From contig LVBW01000024.1 of the NCBI GenBank assembly GCA_001604585.1, forward strand, positions 53,558 to 117,557: DNA of 64,000 nt, read 5' to 3'. The position numbers were made by a program, and so were the translations under genes. The stretch is from Puniceicoccales bacterium Verruco_02. GTDB lineage: Bacteria; Verrucomicrobiota; Verrucomicrobiia; Opitutales; Oceanipulchritudinaceae. Shown in pieces: positions 27,449-35,426 of the stretch. Below the pieces are notes generated by a model. That model searched no databases, was not told the origin of the DNA, and was given only the letters and a program-made list of their open reading frames with translations. The stretch's first letter is position 1. Every line of letters begins with the position of its first letter.

Positions 27449-28438
27449 ATGAACGTACTTGTCGTAGGCGGAGCGGGTTACATCGGCAGTCACTGTGTGC
27501 GTCAGCTCCAAGAGGCAGGGCACAGACCCGTGGTACTGGACAACATGAGCTACGGGCACCGCGACGCCGTGGCCGCAGACGTGCGCTTTTACGAAGGCGA
27601 TCTAGGCGAGCGCGAGTTTGTGGCCGCCATTCTCCGCAAGGAGCAAATAGAGCTTGTCATGCACTTCGCAGCCTTCGCCTTCGTTGGCGAAAGCGTGCAG
27701 GAACCGCTCAAGTATTACGAAAACAACAGCGCAAAGCCCGTGCGGCTACTACAGGCGATGAAGGACTGCGGGGTGAACAAGTTCGTATTCTCCAGCACCT
27801 GCGCAACCTTCGGCATACCGCAGGAAATGCCCATCCACGAAGCACTCCCGCAGGCCCCGATTAACCCCTACGGGCAGACGAAACTCGACATGGAAAACAT
27901 GCTCAAGTCCTGCGCAAGGGCCTACGGACTGTCCTTTGCCGCGTTTCGTTACTTCAACGCAGCAGGCGCCGCCGAAGACGGCAGCATTGGCGAAGACCAC
28001 CGCCCGGAGACCCACCTTATCCCCCTGGCCATAGCCGCAGCCACCGGGCAGGGCAAGCCCCTGTCCGTCTTTGGCGACGACTACCCCACCCCGGACGGCA
28101 CCTGCCTGCGCGACTACGTCCACGTTGACGACCTTTCCCGCGCCCACATCGCAGCATTTGACAAGCTCTCCACTCCCGGCACGGCCCTTTTCTACAACCT
28201 GGGCACGGGCACCCCGGCCAGCGTTCTGGAAATAATCCACGCGGTCGAGGAAGTGACGGGCCTCAAAGTCCCCTACACTATGGGCAAGCGCCGCGCTGGC
28301 GACCCGCCGGCCCTGTACGCGGACTCGCGCAAGGCTCTGGCAGAGCTAGGCTGGCAGATAAAGTTCCCGGAAGTGCGCGGAGTGATAGAAACAGCGTGGC
28401 AATGGCACAAGAGCCACCCCAACGGCTTCGCCAAATAA
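27449..28438 (+). CDS. galE: UDP-glucose 4-epimerase
   Basis: The protein has 329 residues. NAD motif GGAGYIGSH is at 7-15. Catalytic Ser116/Thr117 (SSTCATFG), Tyr141 and Lys145 (YGQTK) are all present, as are FRYFNAAGA, the substrate loop region HLIPLAIAAATGQ and RDYVHVDDL. It interconverts UDP-Glc and UDP-Gal, possibly also the N-acetyl forms since it neighbours a UAP1-type enzyme. The ATG at 27449 gives the canonical N-terminus. Confidence 0.94.
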   Translation: MNVLVVGGAGYIGSHCVRQLQEAGHRPVVLDNMSYGHRDAVAADVRFYEGDLGEREFVAAILRKEQIELVMHFAAFAFVGESVQEPLKYYENNSAKPVRLLQAMKDCGVNKFVFSSTCATFGIPQEMPIHEALPQAPINPYGQTKLDMENMLKSCARAYGLSFAAFRYFNAAGAAEDGSIGEDHRPETHLIPLAIAAATGQGKPLSVFGDDYPTPDGTCLRDYVHVDDLSRAHIAAFDKLSTPGTALFYNLGTGTPASVLEIIHAVEEVTGLKVPYTMGKRRAGDPPALYADSRKALAELGWQIKFPEVRGVIETAWQWHKSHPNGFAK

Positions 28439-28540
28439 TTGAGGCCAGAGAGGAGCGGCATTCACCCAAGATGGGGCCGAATAAACTCGCCCCAGTCTGC
28501 CCCCACCTTTCATGTGGCTTTTTTGCTCCATATGCGTATA

Positions 28541-30034
28541 ATGGACAGCGTGAAACTACCCGAAATCATTCAAGGAGGCATGGGAGTGGCAGTGTCCAAC
28601 TGGACTCTGGCCCGTGCCGTGGCATCGGCCGGACAGCTTGGCGTCGTGTCCTCGACGGGCATCGACACCGTGTTCATCCGCCGCCTTCAGGATGGCGACC
28701 CCGGCAGACACATGCGCCTTGCGCTGGACCACTTCCCCCTGCCGGAAATTTCGGAACGCATTTTAAAGAAGTACTTCCGCGAGGAGGGACGTGCCGAGGG
28801 CGAGCCTTACAAGTGCGCGCCAATGGGCAGCGTTGAAGGCTCGCGCGAGTGGGAGGAACTGCTGATGGCGGCCAACTTTGCCGAGGTCTTCCTGGCAAAG
28901 CTGGGGCACGCCCGCTCGGTGGGCATCAACTTGTTGGAGAAAATCCAGATTCCCACCCTGCCCTCGCTCTACGGAGCGGTGCTTGCCGGGGTGGACTACG
29001 TGCTGATGGGCGCTGGCATCCCCCGCGCCATTCCGGGCGTGCTCGACCGGCTCTCCAGCGGTGCCGAGGCCCTGCTGAAGCTGGACGTGAAGGGGGCGAG
29101 CGAGAACATCCTAAGCCGCTTCAACCCATCGCGCTATTTCCCGGATCATCTGCCGGAGCTTAAGCGCCCGCGCTTCCTTGGCATAATCACCTCGCACGTC
29201 CTCGCGCAGACCCTCGCCACCAAGGCCGACGGCTACGTTGACGGCTTTGTTGTCGAAGGGCCTACGGCAGGCGGGCACAACGCTCCGCCTCGCGGCGCGC
29301 TGCTTCTCGACGATAAGGGCGAGCCTATCTACGGCCCGCGCGACGAGCCGGACATTGCAAAGATACGGGATCTTGGCCGCCCCTTCTGGATGGCTGGATC
29401 CTATGGCACTCCCGAGGGTCTTGCCCTTGCCAAGGACATGGGGGCCGCAGGCGTGCAGGTCGGCACAGCCTTCGCCTTCTGCAACGAGAGCGGTATGCGC
29501 CCCGATGCCAAGAGCAGTATCATCGAAAGCTGCCGCAAAGGTATATCGCGCGTTTTCACGGACGTTCGTGCCTCCCCCACGGGCTTCCCCTTCAAGGTGT
29601 TCGACCTTGAGGGCACCATGAGCGAAGAGAGCGAGTACAAGGAGCGCCGCCGCGTGTGCGACCTTGGCTACCTGCGCCACGTTTTCAAGAAAGAGGACGG
29701 CAGCCTTGGTTATCGCTGCCCGGCAGAGCCTGTGGACGCCTACGTGCGCAAGGGCGGCGACATCGCCGACACCGAGGGGCGCAAGTGCCTGTGCAACGGC
29801 CTTCTGGCAACAATCGGCCTAGGCCAAAAGCGCAAGAGCGGGGACGAGAAGCCCATCGTGACAGTTGGCGACAGGGTTGCCGAAACCATTCAGGCCATAG
29901 CCGGAGAGCGCAGCAGCTACAGCGCGGCGGACGTGATCAACCACATCCGCGCCAAGGTCTGCGGCCAGCCAAAGGCGGAAAAGCAGGAACAGGCGGCAAG
30001 CACGGCTACAATTTTGCACGACGCAAGATGTTAG
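28541..30034 (+). CDS. nitronate monooxygenase-like flavoprotein
   Basis: The protein has 497 residues in a family of FMN-dependent TIM barrels: LPEIIQGGMGVAVSNWTLARAVA at the start, GVDYVLMGAGIPRAIP, FVVEGPTAGGHNAPPRG (catalytic His region), PFWMAGSYG and GAAGVQVGTAFAFCNESGM. It is longer than the usual 330-360 residues, with a Cys-containing C-terminal section (CDLGYLRHVF, CPAEPVDAYV, CLCNGL). The start is uncertain: ATG 28532, ATG 28541 or GTG 28550. TATAAT at 28537-28542 would be a perfect -10 box and would favour a leaderless GTG at 28550. The substrate is unknown. Confidence 0.83.
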   Translation: MDSVKLPEIIQGGMGVAVSNWTLARAVASAGQLGVVSSTGIDTVFIRRLQDGDPGRHMRLALDHFPLPEISERILKKYFREEGRAEGEPYKCAPMGSVEGSREWEELLMAANFAEVFLAKLGHARSVGINLLEKIQIPTLPSLYGAVLAGVDYVLMGAGIPRAIPGVLDRLSSGAEALLKLDVKGASENILSRFNPSRYFPDHLPELKRPRFLGIITSHVLAQTLATKADGYVDGFVVEGPTAGGHNAPPRGALLLDDKGEPIYGPRDEPDIAKIRDLGRPFWMAGSYGTPEGLALAKDMGAAGVQVGTAFAFCNESGMRPDAKSSIIESCRKGISRVFTDVRASPTGFPFKVFDLEGTMSEESEYKERRRVCDLGYLRHVFKKEDGSLGYRCPAEPVDAYVRKGGDIADTEGRKCLCNGLLATIGLGQKRKSGDEKPIVTVGDRVAETIQAIAGERSSYSAADVINHIRAKVCGQPKAEKQEQAASTATILHDARC

Positions 30035-30035
30035 T

Positions 30036-30053
30036 AATTCCCCTGCGGGAATT
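30036..30053 (+). terminator. small hairpin after the flavoprotein gene
   Basis: AATTCCC (30036-30042) and GGGAATT (30047-30053) form a seven-base stem with loop CTGC, just after the stop codon. No T-tract follows, so termination is uncertain. Confidence 0.35.
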
Positions 30054-30067
30054 GAGTCCATCACCAC

Positions 30068-30099
30068 TTGCGAATATAGCGACTATTGCCAATATAGCG
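30068..30099 (+). promoter_or_regulatory. promoter with direct repeats before the toxin-antitoxin pair
   Basis: AATATAGCG occurs at 30073-30081 and again at 30091-30099, 18 bases apart, which is about two helical turns. TTGCGA (30068-30073), 17 bases, AATATA (30091-30096) could be the promoter, so the repeats would overlap it and may be autoregulatory sites for the antitoxin. Confidence 0.4.
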
Positions 30100-30124
30100 G
30101 TTACGGCTTGATTATTTGCCATTC

Positions 30125-30607
30125 ATGCCGATACTTAATGGCATGCTGTCCACGAAGAACAACCGCATAGATCCATCAAATCTGGACCGCGGGGAACTGG
30201 AACGCTTGGGCGTGTATATCGACAGCGTACCAGAAACGGTGTCGCTCATCGGCCCAGATGGGAGACGAACTTTATTACCTCTGCCCATTTACCGCCAACT
30301 GATTAGGATGGTGGACGCACTGCGACGCGGATGTGCTGTTGCCATGCTGCCGGAGGATGAAACCTTCACCTCACAGGCGGCTGCAGACTTTCTCGGTATG
30401 TCGCGTCAATTCCTCGTCACTCTCTTGGACAAGAGAGAAATCCCTTACCACAGGGTCGGGGCACACAGACGGATATACTTCAAGGATCTGATGACATACA
30501 AGGAGAAGAGAGATCAGGAACGTTCCGACATACTTGACGAACTCGCCAGAGAGGTCGATGAGGCTGGAATGTACTTCCAGAAAGGCACTTCGGGAACGAA
30601 ATCATGA
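30125..30607 (+). CDS. excisionase-type HTH antitoxin
   Basis: The protein has about 160 residues. The start at 30125 is uncertain; ATG 30143 is an alternative. It contains FTSQAAADFLGMSRQFLVTLLDKREIPYHRVGAHRRIYFKDLMTYKEKR, the MerR/excisionase helix-turn-helix typical of antitoxins paired with PIN-domain RNases. The C-terminal DELAREVDEAGMYF is the usual toxin-binding tail. Its stop overlaps the toxin start (ATGA at 30604-30607), so the pair was built as an operon. It probably represses its own promoter. Confidence 0.8.
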   Translation: MPILNGMLSTKNNRIDPSNLDRGELERLGVYIDSVPETVSLIGPDGRRTLLPLPIYRQLIRMVDALRRGCAVAMLPEDETFTSQAAADFLGMSRQFLVTLLDKREIPYHRVGAHRRIYFKDLMTYKEKRDQERSDILDELAREVDEAGMYFQKGTSGTKS

Positions 30608-30840
30608 TCAAGGCAAACTTCAGCGTGGTTATTGACGCATGTGTACTTGCAAATTTTGCGGTTTGCGACTTGCTGCTGCGCCTCGCTGAAAGACCGACCC
30701 TGTACCAGCCCCGCTGGAGCGAGACCATTCTTGCGGAAACAAGGAGAACTCATGAGGACAAACTGCATTGGGAACACACCTTCCCGCATTCAGCAGGCAG
30801 ATACTGGAAGAACTTGGTTACTGCCACTGAACATGACTGA
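30604..30840 (+). pseudogene. truncated PIN-domain toxin
   Basis: The reading frame gives 78 residues where full toxins of this type have about 180-190. The N-terminal PIN strand FSVVIDACVLANFAVCDLLLRLA and RWSETILAETRRTHEDKLHW are intact, with the first Asp and the middle Glu. The frame stops after KNLVTATEHD, and the C-terminal NDPKDRHVLAAA-type segment with the remaining acidic residues is missing. It should be inactive. A short palindromic repeat copy begins about 25 bases downstream. Confidence 0.75.
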
Positions 30841-30862
30841 ATGGGGTTTTCGTAATTGCACG

Positions 30863-30882
30863 GGACGCCCTGCGGCGTTTTG
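30863..30882. repeat. short GGACGCC..GGCGT repeat, second copy
   Basis: GGGACGCCCTGCGGCG at 30865-30880 resembles the reverse strand of 3197-3226. It lies just beyond the truncated toxin. Confidence 0.35.
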
Positions 30883-30960
30883 ATGCGCTTACCTGTATCA
30901 TTCCATGCCCCAAGTATAAGCCATATGCACCATTTGCCATTGGTGCAGCCATCCCCGACG

Positions 30961-31575
30961 ATGAAGCAGCTTCCCAACATCATCACCATGTCCCGGCTGG
31001 TATTTCTGGCCGTTATCGCGCTACTCTCCTTTGAGAGCTGGCCCGGCTGCGCCACACTGGTATTCCTGCTCTGCCTTGCGGCCAGCATATCCGACTGGCT
31101 CGACGGTTACATAGCCCGCCGCTGCGGCTATGTAACCAACTTTGGCAAGCTGATGGATGCCATTGCGGACAAGGTGATGGTGATAGGCCTGTTCCTTGTG
31201 CTGATTCTCAATGGTCTGCTCCACGATGGCTTCCCAATACTGCGAATTGTTGCATGGACCATATTCTGGGCCACCATACTGAGAGATCTGGTCATTACCG
31301 GCATCCGTATGCTGGCCGCACGCAAAGGCGTGGTCCTCGCAGCGGACAAAATGGGCAAGCGCAAGACCATATGGCAGAGCACGGCCATATGCGTGCTCTT
31401 CTTTGTGCCCGTCATCGAGCAAGACCTCGCCCCACTCCAACTGCCCGAACTATTCCGCGACTTTGTCTGGATTAACGGCATCCTGTATTTCCTTCTTGGA
31501 GGCATACTCACCATATCATCGGGCATAATCTACGTGTACCGCTACCTGCCACACCTCGGGCGGAAGGCCTCTTAG
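30961..31575 (+). CDS. pgsA: CDP-diacylglycerol-glycerol-3-phosphate 3-phosphatidyltransferase
   Basis: The protein has 204 residues from ATG 30961; an ATG at 30925 would add 12 residues. The CDP-alcohol phosphotransferase motif is complete: Asp45-X2-Asp48-Gly-X2-Ala-Arg53, Gly62, Asp66 and Asp70 (DWLDGYIARR...FGKLMDAIADK). Several membrane helices surround it. It makes phosphatidylglycerophosphate from CDP-DAG. The next gene, pgpA, encodes the phosphatase that acts on this product, so the pair makes phosphatidylglycerol. Confidence 0.93.
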   Translation: MKQLPNIITMSRLVFLAVIALLSFESWPGCATLVFLLCLAASISDWLDGYIARRCGYVTNFGKLMDAIADKVMVIGLFLVLILNGLLHDGFPILRIVAWTIFWATILRDLVITGIRMLAARKGVVLAADKMGKRKTIWQSTAICVLFFVPVIEQDLAPLQLPELFRDFVWINGILYFLLGGILTISSGIIYVYRYLPHLGRKAS

Positions 31576-31608
31576 CCCGCTACGCTACACACTTGCGGAA
31601 CCCAAAGT

Positions 31609-32118
31609 ATGCGCGCCTCGCTCCCATTCATGTCCCACATGCCCGACTGGCTCGTGAAAGGAGCGGCCAGCGTGGGCGGCCTTGGCAACATAGGCCCAGC
31701 ACCGGGAACCCTCGGCTCGATAGCAGGGACGATATTCTACGCCGTGGCGCTGATGAATACTTCGCCCGGCTTTGCCTTTGCCACGACGCTGTTCATGTTA
31801 GTGGTGGGAGTATTCATCTGCGACGAGGCCGAGATCCGCCTCAAACGGACCGACCCTGGCTGCGTGGTTTTGGACGAATTCGCGGCCATGCCCATCGTCT
31901 ATGCAGGCATAGTCTGGCCAAACGGCCTAGTTGGAACCATCGCCGTACTAGTCGCGGGACTGTTCCTCTTTCGCGTGTTCGACATACTCAAGCCCCTTGG
32001 CATAGCACGCATCCAGGACCTTCCAGGCGGACTCGGAGTAATGGCCGACGACCTCGCAGCCGCCCTTGCAAGCTGCATAATCCTGCACGCAGGATTAGCC
32101 ATAATTGCCATATTATGA
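31609..32118 (+). CDS. pgpA: phosphatidylglycerophosphatase A
   Basis: The protein has 169 residues. Motifs of PgpA are clear: GNIGPAPGTLGSIAG, DPGCVVLDEFAAMP and FRVFDILKPLGIARIQDLPGGLGVMADDLAA, with the metal-binding Asp/Glu residues. There are about four membrane helices. It removes the phosphate from phosphatidylglycerophosphate at the inner membrane. It lies 33 bases after pgsA on the same strand. Confidence 0.94.
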   Translation: MRASLPFMSHMPDWLVKGAASVGGLGNIGPAPGTLGSIAGTIFYAVALMNTSPGFAFATTLFMLVVGVFICDEAEIRLKRTDPGCVVLDEFAAMPIVYAGIVWPNGLVGTIAVLVAGLFLFRVFDILKPLGIARIQDLPGGLGVMADDLAAALASCIILHAGLAIIAIL

Positions 32119-32155
32119 CCCATGCCCGCGTGACATATCTTGCATCTCCCACCCT

Positions 32156-32177
32156 AGATGTAAAAGAATTTACATCT
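32156..32177. promoter_or_regulatory. AGATGTAAA palindrome upstream of the dehydratase gene
   Basis: AGATGTAAA (32156-32164) and TTTACATCT (32169-32177) are perfect inverted arms around AGAA, in an A+T-rich gap. No T-tract follows, so an operator is as likely as a terminator for pgpA. Downstream, TATAAC at 32268-32273 may be a -10 box for the next gene. Confidence 0.35.
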
Positions 32178-32336
32178 TAGGCAAACACTGCATACTGAGC
32201 GGCTCATCCTGTGCCACCGAGTAAAACTCTCCCCCCGCCAACTGCTAAAGCTGGCATTCTGATATAGTATAACATTCCGCTGCCCGAAACGGCTTTGCCG
32301 CTTCCAGCAGCGCCTCCGGGGCACGGGCGAGGCATC

Positions 32337-34235
32337 ATGAACAGACTGATCAAATCCATAACATTGGCATATGGACGGATTCCCACAGGCAGAGGCCTGG
32401 CTCTTGTAGCCTGCTACGGCTTGTTGCTGACCTGCGCCTACTACCTCTCATATCAGTTCCGTTTCGATTTCAACCCCGCAGAAAGTTACCGGAATATTTT
32501 CATCTCCACGCTCCTGCCAATCGTTGCGGCGGAGCTGCTCTTCCTCTACCTTTTCGGCCAGTTCTCCATACTGCTCAGCTACTTCCGCACGCCTGACCTG
32601 TACAGGCTGGCAATGGCGATGACGCTCAATACATCGCTGGAAATGATCGTATGGTATGCCAACGACAGAATTAAGCTAGGCCTGCCCGTGGTGCCTAGAG
32701 GCATCATATTGACCAACTTTGTATTGAGCATGGCCTTCCTATGCTCCTTTAGAATGTTCCTGCGCGTCCTGCGCGAGCGCGGCAGCTCCATCCCCAGCCT
32801 ACCTGGCGAACTGAAGCGCGTGGCGATAATCGGCGCTGGCGACGTTGGCACCCAGCTTGCGGCGGAGATGCTAGCCCGCAGCTACATGAAGATGCGCCCG
32901 GTAATCTTCCTCGACGACGACAAGAAAAAGTGGCGCCGCTGCGTCCACGCAATACCCGTCGTGGGTTCCCCCGACGAGCTGCCAAGAATCAAAGACCACT
33001 ACGGCATTGAGACCATAATCATCGCCATGCCCAGCGCATCCACCAAGAGGGTGCGCGACATAGTGGACATGGCCAACGAGCTGGGCGTGCAGGCACAGAC
33101 GGTGCCCTCGATGGCGGAGCTGGCCAGCGGCAGCGTCATAACAAGCAAGATACGACAGGTGCAGATAGAAGACCTTCTGGGGCGCAAGGAGGTCGAGCTT
33201 GAGACAGAGAGCATCCGCTCGATGATAGCCGGGCATGTCGTCATGGTGACAGGAGCTGGCGGCAGCATAGGTAGCGAACTGGTCGCCCAAATAGCCTCTT
33301 ACGCCCCAAGACGCATCGTTATGGTTGAACAGTCGGAAATAGGCATGTTCACCCTTGAGGAACGGCTGAAGGAACTGAAGCTGAACGACAAAGTGCTGCC
33401 CGTTGTGGCCGACATCTGCGACCTTGACCAACTGCGCCGCATATTCGAGGAACAGCGCCCGGAGCTGATATTCCACGCCGCTGCGTACAAGCACGTGCCC
33501 ATAATGGAGCGCCAGCCCGCCACGGCCCTTACAAACAACAGCTTCGGCACGGCGGACCTCGCCGAGATGGCCAGCGAGTTCGCGGTGAAACGCTTTGTTC
33601 TCATATCCACGGACAAGGCCATCAACCCGACAAACGCCATGGGCGCCAGCAAGCGCATGGCGGAAATCTACATTCAGGCGCTCAACTCCAAGCCCGGCAA
33701 CAGCACCCGCTTCATGGCCGTGCGCTTCGGCAACGTACTCAACAGCTCCGGCAGCGTCATCCCCACCTTCCGCAGGCAAATCGAACAAGGCGGCCCAATC
33801 ACCGTCACCCACCCGGAGGTGACGCGCTACTTCATGACCATACCCGAAGCGGTGGGCCTAGTCCTACAGTGCGGCGTGCTTGGCGAAGGAGGCGAGATAT
33901 TCGTTCTCAACATGGGCACCCCGGTGAAAATTGTGGACATGGCCCGTCAGATGATCCGCATGTCCGGACTGCGCCCGGATATAGACATAGAGATCAAGTT
34001 CGTGGGCCTGCGCCCCGGCGAAAAGCTCTACGAGGAACTGCGCCACAACAAGGAGCAACACGCCCCCACAAGGCACGAGCGAATCTTCCGTTTCACAAGC
34101 CAGACAAGCAGTTACGAAAGCGTGCGCAACATCTATGCCCGCATGAGGGCAAAGCTGCCAGAGCTTAAGGACGCCAACGCAGTACGCGCCCTGATCAAGC
34201 AGTACGTGCCCGAATACACTCCCTACGTTGACTAA
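32337..34235 (+). CDS. membrane UDP-sugar 4,6-dehydratase, WbpM/PglF/CapD family
   Basis: The protein has 632 residues. The N-terminus has about four membrane helices (22-145). A first Rossmann domain has VAIIGAGDVGTQ (162-173), and the SDR dehydratase domain has VMVTGAGGSIGSE (302-314). The catalytic set of the large dehydratases is present: Thr425-Asp426-Lys427 (STDKAINPTN), then Met435 and Lys439 in place of the usual Tyr-Lys pair. It should make UDP-4-keto-6-deoxy-GlcNAc. Aminotransferase and PglC-like enzymes at 13-16 kb could use the product. Confidence 0.92.
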   Translation: MNRLIKSITLAYGRIPTGRGLALVACYGLLLTCAYYLSYQFRFDFNPAESYRNIFISTLLPIVAAELLFLYLFGQFSILLSYFRTPDLYRLAMAMTLNTSLEMIVWYANDRIKLGLPVVPRGIILTNFVLSMAFLCSFRMFLRVLRERGSSIPSLPGELKRVAIIGAGDVGTQLAAEMLARSYMKMRPVIFLDDDKKKWRRCVHAIPVVGSPDELPRIKDHYGIETIIIAMPSASTKRVRDIVDMANELGVQAQTVPSMAELASGSVITSKIRQVQIEDLLGRKEVELETESIRSMIAGHVVMVTGAGGSIGSELVAQIASYAPRRIVMVEQSEIGMFTLEERLKELKLNDKVLPVVADICDLDQLRRIFEEQRPELIFHAAAYKHVPIMERQPATALTNNSFGTADLAEMASEFAVKRFVLISTDKAINPTNAMGASKRMAEIYIQALNSKPGNSTRFMAVRFGNVLNSSGSVIPTFRRQIEQGGPITVTHPEVTRYFMTIPEAVGLVLQCGVLGEGGEIFVLNMGTPVKIVDMARQMIRMSGLRPDIDIEIKFVGLRPGEKLYEELRHNKEQHAPTRHERIFRFTSQTSSYESVRNIYARMRAKLPELKDANAVRALIKQYVPEYTPYVD

Positions 34236-34259
34236 AGGCGCAGGCACTCCAAATATCTC

Positions 34260-34297
34260 AAGCTGCACGCCATGCGGCTATCCAGCAGCTTTTTTCT
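34260..34297 (+). terminator. possible terminator
   Basis: AAGCTGC (34260-34266) and GCAGCTT (34285-34291) can pair around an 18-base loop, followed by a run of T. It is placed 25 bases after the dehydratase stop. Confidence 0.5.
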
Positions 34298-34360
34298 TTA
34301 CAAGGCTCGATCATTGGGCGAGAGTCACGGTTTTTCCACAATCAGGATATAGCGCGAACC

Positions 34361-34459
34361 ATGGGTAATCTAAGAAAGAAACGCCGTCGCAAGATAGCAC
34401 AGCACAAGCGCCGTAAACGCTCCCGCGCGAACCGCCACAAGAAGCGCCTCTGGGGCTAG
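34361..34459 (+). CDS. AURKAIP1/COX24-like small ribosomal peptide
   Basis: This 32-residue gene reads [20 protein letters not shown] and continues [12 protein letters not shown]. More than half the residues are Lys or Arg. It matches the AURKAIP1/COX24 (DUF1713, mS38-like) family, small basic peptides of the small ribosomal subunit in some bacteria and in mitochondria. It is flanked by its own terminators on both sides, so it should be transcribed alone. Confidence 0.85.
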   Translation: MGNLRKKRRRKIAQHKRRKRSRANRHKKRLWG

Positions 34460-34557
34460 GCTGTGTCCGTCGCGTCCACCCTTCCGACACGGGAGGGCGA
34501 TCGCCACGACCTGCTGCCTGCGGCGTTCGCGCGCTGGAGAATTTCCGCAACACATCT

Positions 34558-34590
34558 ACGGGTACCCGCCAAAACGGGTGCCCGTTTTTT
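34558..34590 (+). terminator. intrinsic terminator
   Basis: ACGGGTACCCG (34558-34568) pairs with CGGGTGCCCGT (34575-34585), 11 bases with one G-U, and is followed directly by six T. It ends the small ribosomal peptide transcript before the convergent ruvA. Confidence 0.85.
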
Positions 34591-34638
34591 GCGTACCCAA
34601 AGAACCTGCCCAATCGGATATTCGCCCTCTTCCAGTGC

Positions 34639-35280
34639 CTACACAGACGACAGAGCTGCCCTCAGAATGGCCTCTGTGCCCGCATCCGGCCCAAGTTTCT
34701 GGACGGCCTTCTGCACGGCCTTGTCAGCGGCATCCTGCTTGTAGCCCAGCGTAACTAGCGCGCTCACTGCATCCAGCACAGCCCCGCCCACGCGAAGCGG
34801 CTCCTCGCTCGCAACGGGCAACATTGCTCCTGCTCCGCCAGCGGACGCGGGCATGGTGGCAAGAGGCGCTGCAAATGCCTGCACCTTGTCCCGTAGCTCC
34901 ACAACGAGGCGCTCGGCAGTCTTCTTGCCAATGCCGGGAGTGCGCGAGAGGGCGTTGACATCCCCGGCAGCCAGCGCGGAACAAAGCAGGGGCAGGGACA
35001 TCTTGCTTAGCAGGGCAATGGCCGTGCGCGGCCCGATGCCACTGACCTTTTCCACGATCATGCGGAAAAAGTCCCTCTCCTCGCGCCGGGCAAAGCCGTA
35101 CAGATCCTGCCCGTCCTCGCGGTAAACATCGTGGATGAACAGGCGCACCCTGCCACCAGTGGGCGGCACCTTTTCGGCAGTGGTCACGGGGACATGGACC
35201 TCGTAGCCCACGCCGCCGACATCAATTACAAGCGATAGAGGCGTAGCCTCCAGCACCTCGCCCTGAAGTACGGAAATCAC
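34639..35280 (-). CDS. ruvA: Holliday junction helicase subunit RuvA
   Basis: The protein has 213 residues from a GTG start at 35280, which gives the canonical beginning MISVLQGEVLEATPLSLVIDVGGVGYEV. Domain I (OB fold) is followed by two helix-hairpin-helix motifs, VSGIGPRTAIALLS and TPGIGKKTAERLVVEL. Domain III at the C-terminus (LGYKQDAADKAVQKA) contacts RuvB. It binds four-way junctions as a tetramer. ruvB is not in the window. Confidence 0.94.
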   Translation of the reverse strand: MISVLQGEVLEATPLSLVIDVGGVGYEVHVPVTTAEKVPPTGGRVRLFIHDVYREDGQDLYGFARREERDFFRMIVEKVSGIGPRTAIALLSKMSLPLLCSALAAGDVNALSRTPGIGKKTAERLVVELRDKVQAFAAPLATMPASAGGAGAMLPVASEEPLRVGGAVLDAVSALVTLGYKQDAADKAVQKAVQKLGPDAGTEAILRAALSSV

Positions 35281-35426
35281 GAGACAAGATTCGAGCACAA
35301 AGAAGCCCTCCGCGCAAGAACTGGCAGGGTGGGAATCAGCCCCCAATTCACGCGGCGGCATCGTCCCCCCATACGCGCAAAAAAGGGAATCGACCTTTTG
35401 CAGCCATGTGTGCATGAAGGATTCTC

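Noticed and set aside
30085..30110. Possible tRNA or small RNA near the antitoxin start
   Set aside because: No cloverleaf can be drawn; the region is explained by promoter and direct repeats.
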